From Dunaliella salina (lineage: Eukaryota > Chlorophyta > Chlorophyceae > Chlamydomonadales > Dunaliellaceae): a DNA stretch of 13,604 nucleotides. Both the position numbers and the translations under genes were made by a program. The notes beneath the pieces are model-generated. The model did no database searches. It had not been told where the DNA came from and saw nothing but the letters and a program-made list of their open reading frames with translations. The DNA lies in NCBI GenBank assembly GCA_002284615.2, contig MU069461.1, positions 191,917-205,520 on the forward strand, given 5' to 3'. Below are positions 1 to 13,604 of this stretch, piece after piece (the first letter of the stretch is position 1; the number at the start of each line of letters is the position of its first letter).

Positions 1-45
1 GCGTGCGCGCATGTGTGTATATGTGTGTGTGTGTTTGTAAGTGTC
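1..45. repeat. TG-rich simple sequence
   Basis: An imperfect TG/GC-rich run with a (GT)n core near 21-34, cut by the window edge. It lies in or beyond the downstream introns of the exchanger. Confidence 0.7.
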
Positions 46-200
46 TGACCTTATCCGCCTTCATTCATAAGTATATTTATCTATCTATCAATCAATTTAC
101 CTGGAGACTCTGCAAATATGATAGACACGCAAAGACTATTTGTCGAAGACCTGCTCTTGAGCTGCACTCTTTAAGCATACGTCTTAAATAAACAAACCCC

Positions 201-349
201 ACACCCACATGCCTGCACCCGACCCCCACACCCACATGCCTGCACCCGACCCCCACACCCCCAAACACACTCACACCCATCCACGCACCCACACCCATTC
301 CCAAGCAGCCACCCACGCACCCACACCCACACCCGCACCCACACACAGC
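201..349. repeat. CA/C-rich minisatellite with two exact 27-bp units
   Basis: Two exact 27-bp copies at 201-227 and 228-254 (starting ACACCCACATGC) pass into degenerate CACCC-type sequence up to about 349. The strand bias (almost no G on the plus strand) keeps minus-strand frames open and explains the Gly/Cys/Val-rich translations there. Confidence 0.85.
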
Positions 350-773
350 AATAGATGCTGACAAGCGCACAAGCAGAGGTCGCCTGGCTTGACAGACATG
401 GAATGGAAGCAAATCATCGCTCCACTTTTGTGACAGCACCAAGGGCACCACTCTGCTGCCGGCGCAACGATCCACAATCGCTCATGTCATGTGCACTCTG
501 GATGGACCCGCTCCGCCAATGCGCTGGGCAACAATCCTCTATCACCCATTTCAAGTGCATTTTGGATGAAACTGCTTTGCCATGGCTCTGGGCACCATCA
601 GTAACTGAGGTTGTCCTTGCCCCATGAATTTTGCCATTGCTTCCCTCCTTGCACACCTTCTCATGTGCTCATGGCACCATCATTTCCGCCCCACACACAG
701 ACAGTGCTGACTCACCACCTCACAAAAATTTGGCGAATTGCATCTGTGACAAGCATTTTGGCCACAGTCGTAC
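350..773. other. Unassigned sequence
   Basis: Non-repetitive DNA with short open stretches on both strands. I see no recognisable domain. On the minus strand it should be intron, or further loop region of the exchanger. Confidence 0.4.
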
Positions 774-816
774 CTTGAGACTGATGGTCGCTCCGAGAGT
801 GAAAACCATCACTCGC
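774..816 (-). CDS. Possible further CAX exon in the hydrophilic loop
   Basis: A 43-nt stretch with a good acceptor (GGCTCCCGCAG) and a good donor (CAAG|GTACGA). Read in the phase left by exon 7 it is open and encodes a hydrophilic, Ser/His-rich peptide (ASDGFHSRSDHQSQ). The loop between the two halves of CAX proteins is poorly conserved, so no motif can confirm it. It is offered only because both splice sites and the phase fit; it could be chance. Confidence 0.3.
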
Positions 817-1334
817 CTGCGGGAGCCAAATGGACGTATGGAATTTAAGAGCAGGTGAACTTGTACTCAATTAATTAAGGGAAGCCATGTACATGCATGT
901 GCTGCAAAATCCACATGCAGACGCAAAATTGCATACAGAAAATGCGCCAGTCAGATCTGCGTTTCAGTCCACACCTCAATCCGCAGCAAAAGCATTTAGA
1001 AGCATATCTGGCCATATGGAAAGCTGCCAATGAAGTTGACGTTCCTTGACACTTCAAACACGGTGTGTTTGCAAGGCACTAGCTTCCCTTTGAGTGCTTA
1101 AACTTCTAATCTAAGCAGTGGCGGCTTTTGCAGCAGAAAACTGATGAGTCACTTGAGATGGTTCCAAGAAACAGCTGCTGTTGCAAACGGGAAGTGGGAG
1201 GGCAGCCGGCAGCTTTTGGAGGCAATGGTCACCACCCCTTTGCTTGCTTGACTATTTCACACTTTTGCTTGAGGCGGCTGCATGCACTTCAGCATTTCAG
1301 ATTCTGAACGTTATAACACACCCCACATCCCTTT
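817..1334 (-). other. Putative intron sequence, nothing recognised
   Basis: Low-complexity-free sequence lying after exon 7 in the transcript. Minus-strand frames here have no resemblance to the missing second half of the exchanger; in particular I found no GNAAEH-like motif. Confidence 0.4.
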
Positions 1335-1475
1335 GACGTGCTCAACTCACTGTTGGACATGCTCAACTCACTGTCGAACAAGCTCAACTCACTGTTGGAT
1401 GTGCTCAACTCACTGTTAGACGTGTTGACGTGCTCAACTCACTGTTGGACGTGCTCAACTCACTATTGGACATGG
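1335..1475. repeat. 21-bp minisatellite
   Basis: Six full 21-bp units start at 1335, 1356, 1377, 1398, 1427 and 1448. They are interrupted by an 8-bp partial unit at 1419-1426 and followed by a partial unit. The core CTCAACTCACTGTT is nearly invariant. The unit is 7 codons and read on the plus strand gives DVLNSLL heptads, but no start codon or conserved flank supports coding. Confidence 0.92.
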
Positions 1476-1756
1476 AACATGAAATTTGGTGATCTACAGT
1501 CTAGGAGATAGGGCCTGCAGTGTAGATGCTCCCTACTGCTCTGGAGTGCCATTAAATCTACCTGTTGATGACGCCAGTTCATTACTGCATCAACCAAGCA
1601 GCCAAAAATACGGCTCTGGATTTGCCATTGACATCCCAAACACACCCTGGCGAGTCAAGACTCGGTGGCTGCACATGCAAGGACGGCACATTTGGACTGC
1701 TGCCCTTTCGGTGCAACCGTCCTCTATTTCAAACCCTTTGACACTGTGCCGTCCGG

Positions 1757-1846
1757 CCTGGAGACCCACATGCGTTCGCTTTGATTTTGTGCCTATTAAC
1801 CTGCTGGAGGTCCACACGCCCTTCCTTAGCTTTTGCGCCAGCTGAC

Positions 1847-1866
<20 letters not shown>
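1757..1866 (-). repeat. Tandem repeat (about 46 bp) carrying the exon 7 donor
   Basis: Three diverged copies of a block whose core on the minus strand is GTGGACCTCCACCAG|GT. The copy at 1847-1866 is the real end of exon 7. The second copy, 46 bp on, has CAG|GTTAAT. The third is more degraded and has lost the GT. Extending translation through the first donor meets a TAA before the second copy. Confidence 0.82.
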
Positions 1867-10908
<9,042 letters not shown>

Positions 10909-12412
10909 CTGCGAGCAAGTGAACAAGTAGGATCAAGTAGAAGGAAGGCTGTCACGCTCTGAGAGATAATTTGATATAGCGCTCAAAGCACAGTGCATTG
11001 TGAAAGGCAGAGGCCTCGAAAGCAGCGCATGCCCAAGCCACAAATCATCAAACTGCGGAGCAATTTCGTTTTGGAATCGCAAAATTTGGGGTACCTCTCT
11101 CACCATCACATGTTTGCTTGGTGTGAGACATATTCAGAGGCACTTGACAATCATTAAATCATATGAGCACAAGACTATCTGGAGTTCTTCTTCTCGTAGT
11201 ATCATAGGTGTGAGTCTGCGGAGGCCTGCCCCAATCGATCTTTGGGAAAGTACGGGCTTGCCAGCAAAATTCCCGTACTCCGCATTTTTTTTGAGCGTGC
11301 ATGGAACACCATGTGCCAGACTTCAACTTTGCTTGAAGTCTTCTCTCTCCAGAACACCATCACATCCAACGCCGTCACGACCATTGCAAGCCAGTCCATC
11401 ACAGAACAATAAGGAAAGCTGTCGATTGATTTTTCAACCAATGCTTTGTTACTACATTGTCTTGAATACAACATTTTGGCAACATTGTGCAGCCTAATAG
11501 GTATCCAGCCTATTCACTTATTTCTCTCCATCGGTGCAAACAAATCATCATTATCACATAACATACCGAGCGCCTGGAAGGCCTGGCCAGCAAGAGTGCA
11601 CAAGCAGTGTTTCAATGGTGCCATTTCTTGGCTTTGGGTGGCTTCATTGGGGGGCCTTATGATCTGTATGACTCCAATTTCTTCCTTTCAATATCGACCA
11701 TGCAGACAGGAGGCTGCAAGAAGCATAACTTTTGGAACACCCGTGTCCGCCCTGCTAAAAACTATATATTCGGAATTCTGGGATCAAGGGCTATCGATTG
11801 GTAAATATATGAGTCCGATCTGAGGTGGGGGGGGNGGGGGGGATGGTCAAGGGGGGGCACAGGTTTTTGGGACACCCCCTCCAGAATTTTTCTGGGCCAC
11901 TTCTACAGAATTCTAAGGACACCATTGGATTCCTGAGCTCCAGAACTGTCTATTGGCACCCTCTTTGGGTAAATTGAGTAAAGGGGGGGGGTCTGTGTGC
12001 ATGGCTGGGAGTTGGTGACATACGCGTAAGGGTGTGGGCGGCAGGGGGTGTAGAGGCGAAAATGCGGCAAACCAGTTCAAACTTCCAGGATAGTGACAAT
12101 GTATGATGTGATTATGCATGGTGAAGTCAGGAGGGCAGTTAGTGGACTTGCAAGCTAGTTGTGGTGCCTGGAAGGGCAGGTATGCTTGGGCGTCCGCTGC
12201 TTAGTTTTTGTCCCATAACTCTGCTGCAACTCACTCTTCCAGCATGGCAAGTATGCAGACTGATAGCTACTCCAAAAAGGAACAGATTGACACCTTTTCT
12301 GTCCGCGTAGGGTTACTGCATGAGGGTTGGGTGGGTGGGTGGGTCAGGGGTGTCCCACCCAGTTTTTTGACGGGTGTTCCACTACTATTTTTTTTTACCC
12401 TCCTGATGCAGA
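10909..12412. other. Sequence upstream of the recognised exons, content unclear
   Basis: This should contain intron sequence and perhaps 5' exons of the exchanger on the minus strand. I could not find the expected L-N-x-L-L segment. It also has a plus-strand open stretch (about 11562-11804) of protein-like composition that I do not recognise, and G-runs near 11827-11842 and 11982-11991, the first with an N at 11835. Confidence 0.4.
12324..12343 (+). repeat. GGGT-repeat, G-quadruplex motif
   Basis: Five runs of GGG separated by loops of one or two T, the classic pattern for a very stable G-quadruplex. A further GGGG follows within a few bases. Confidence 0.75.
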
Positions 12413-12560
12413 GCATAAATTGTACTGTAGAGGATCCCGAGGATCTCTTAGCAGAACACACTGGCACGGGTCACAGGCGTTCCATTGCATAAATTGTACT
12501 GTAGAGGATCCCGAGGATCTCTTAGCAGAACACACTGGCACGGGTCACAGGCGTTCCATT
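12413..12560. repeat. Perfect 74-bp tandem duplication
   Basis: 12413-12486 and 12487-12560 are identical, and identity runs two bases further. No intermediate copies. 74 is not a multiple of three, so the duplication shifts any reading frame crossing it. Confidence 0.97.
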
Positions 12561-12563
12561 GCC

Positions 12564-13604
<1,041 letters not shown>

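Noticed and set aside
101..109. A 9-nt minus-strand micro-exon (ATTTGCAG acceptor, CAG|GTAAAT donor)
   Set aside because: Splice sites look good, but nine bases carry no coding evidence and it would be easy to meet by chance.
11574..11640. Minus-strand IETLL followed by GTGCAC as the missing exon before CAX exon 1
   Set aside because: Phase would fit and L-L before V-C-V-P is expected, but there is no acceptor for it and a stop lies just upstream; the donor is weak beside the nearby GTATGT.
11562..11804. Plus-strand open stretch (ERLEGLASKSAQ, then FQWCHFLALGGFIGG) of protein-like composition
   Set aside because: No family recognised, no supporting splice context, and another plus frame is equally open over it. 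Left unassigned.
12232..12321. Minus-strand stretch with CATGCAG acceptor and GTGAGT donor as an N-terminal exon
   Set aside because: One frame is open, but no residue pattern ties it to CAX or to the first recognised exon.

Overview
The window is nuclear DNA from an intron-rich eukaryote. Its one gene I can identify is a vacuolar-type cation/proton exchanger (CAX, Ca2+/H+ antiporter family) on the minus strand. No single long reading frame shows it. It appears as seven short exons (28 to 126 nt) between 10908 and 1847, joined by GT-AG introns of about 0.4 to 2.9 kb. Every splice phase agrees from exon to exon, and the joined 594 nt give 198 uninterrupted residues covering the N-terminal half of the exchanger: the first alpha-repeat with its GNVTE signature, the following membrane segments, and the acidic loop that starts the divide between the two halves. 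The second half (the GNAAEH repeat) was not found and probably lies beyond base 1. The extreme N-terminus was not securely found and should lie above 10908.

Layout from low to high coordinate (the gene runs right to left): 1-1846 is downstream intron with CA/C-rich and 21-bp tandem repeats and one possible extra 43-nt exon. Exon 7 is at 1847-1958. The 2.9-kb intron 6 holds a 1.6-kb array of roughly 90-bp units and a 4-copy 86-91-bp array. Exon 6 is at 4905-5030, exon 5 at 5905-5977 and exon 4 at 6384-6480; exon 4 is bracketed by long CA and TG tracts. Exon 3, of 28 nt, is at 7875-7902. Intron 2 has 51-bp and about 78-bp arrays. Exon 2 is at 10028-10119 and exon 1 (first recognised) at 10843-10908. 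From 10909 to 13604 there is non-repetitive DNA of unclear content, a perfect 74-bp tandem duplication, a G-quadruplex motif and a terminal CA tract.

The most unusual feature is architectural. At three of the seven exons (2, 6 and 7) the 3' end of the exon plus its 5' splice site is the first copy of a tandem repeat that runs on into the intron, so the intron carries extra copies of the exon tail and its GT donor. Separately, exon 4 lies between a (UG)n tract upstream and a (CA)n tract downstream in the pre-mRNA, which could pair and loop the exon out.

Organism: intron density, GT-AG splice sites, a plant-type CCCTAAA interstitial telomere motif and a vacuolar-type CAX suggest a photosynthetic eukaryote, perhaps of the green lineage, but the sequence alone does not settle this. 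The long plus-strand frames, including a 331-codon one at 9245-10240, are repeat or antisense artefacts.
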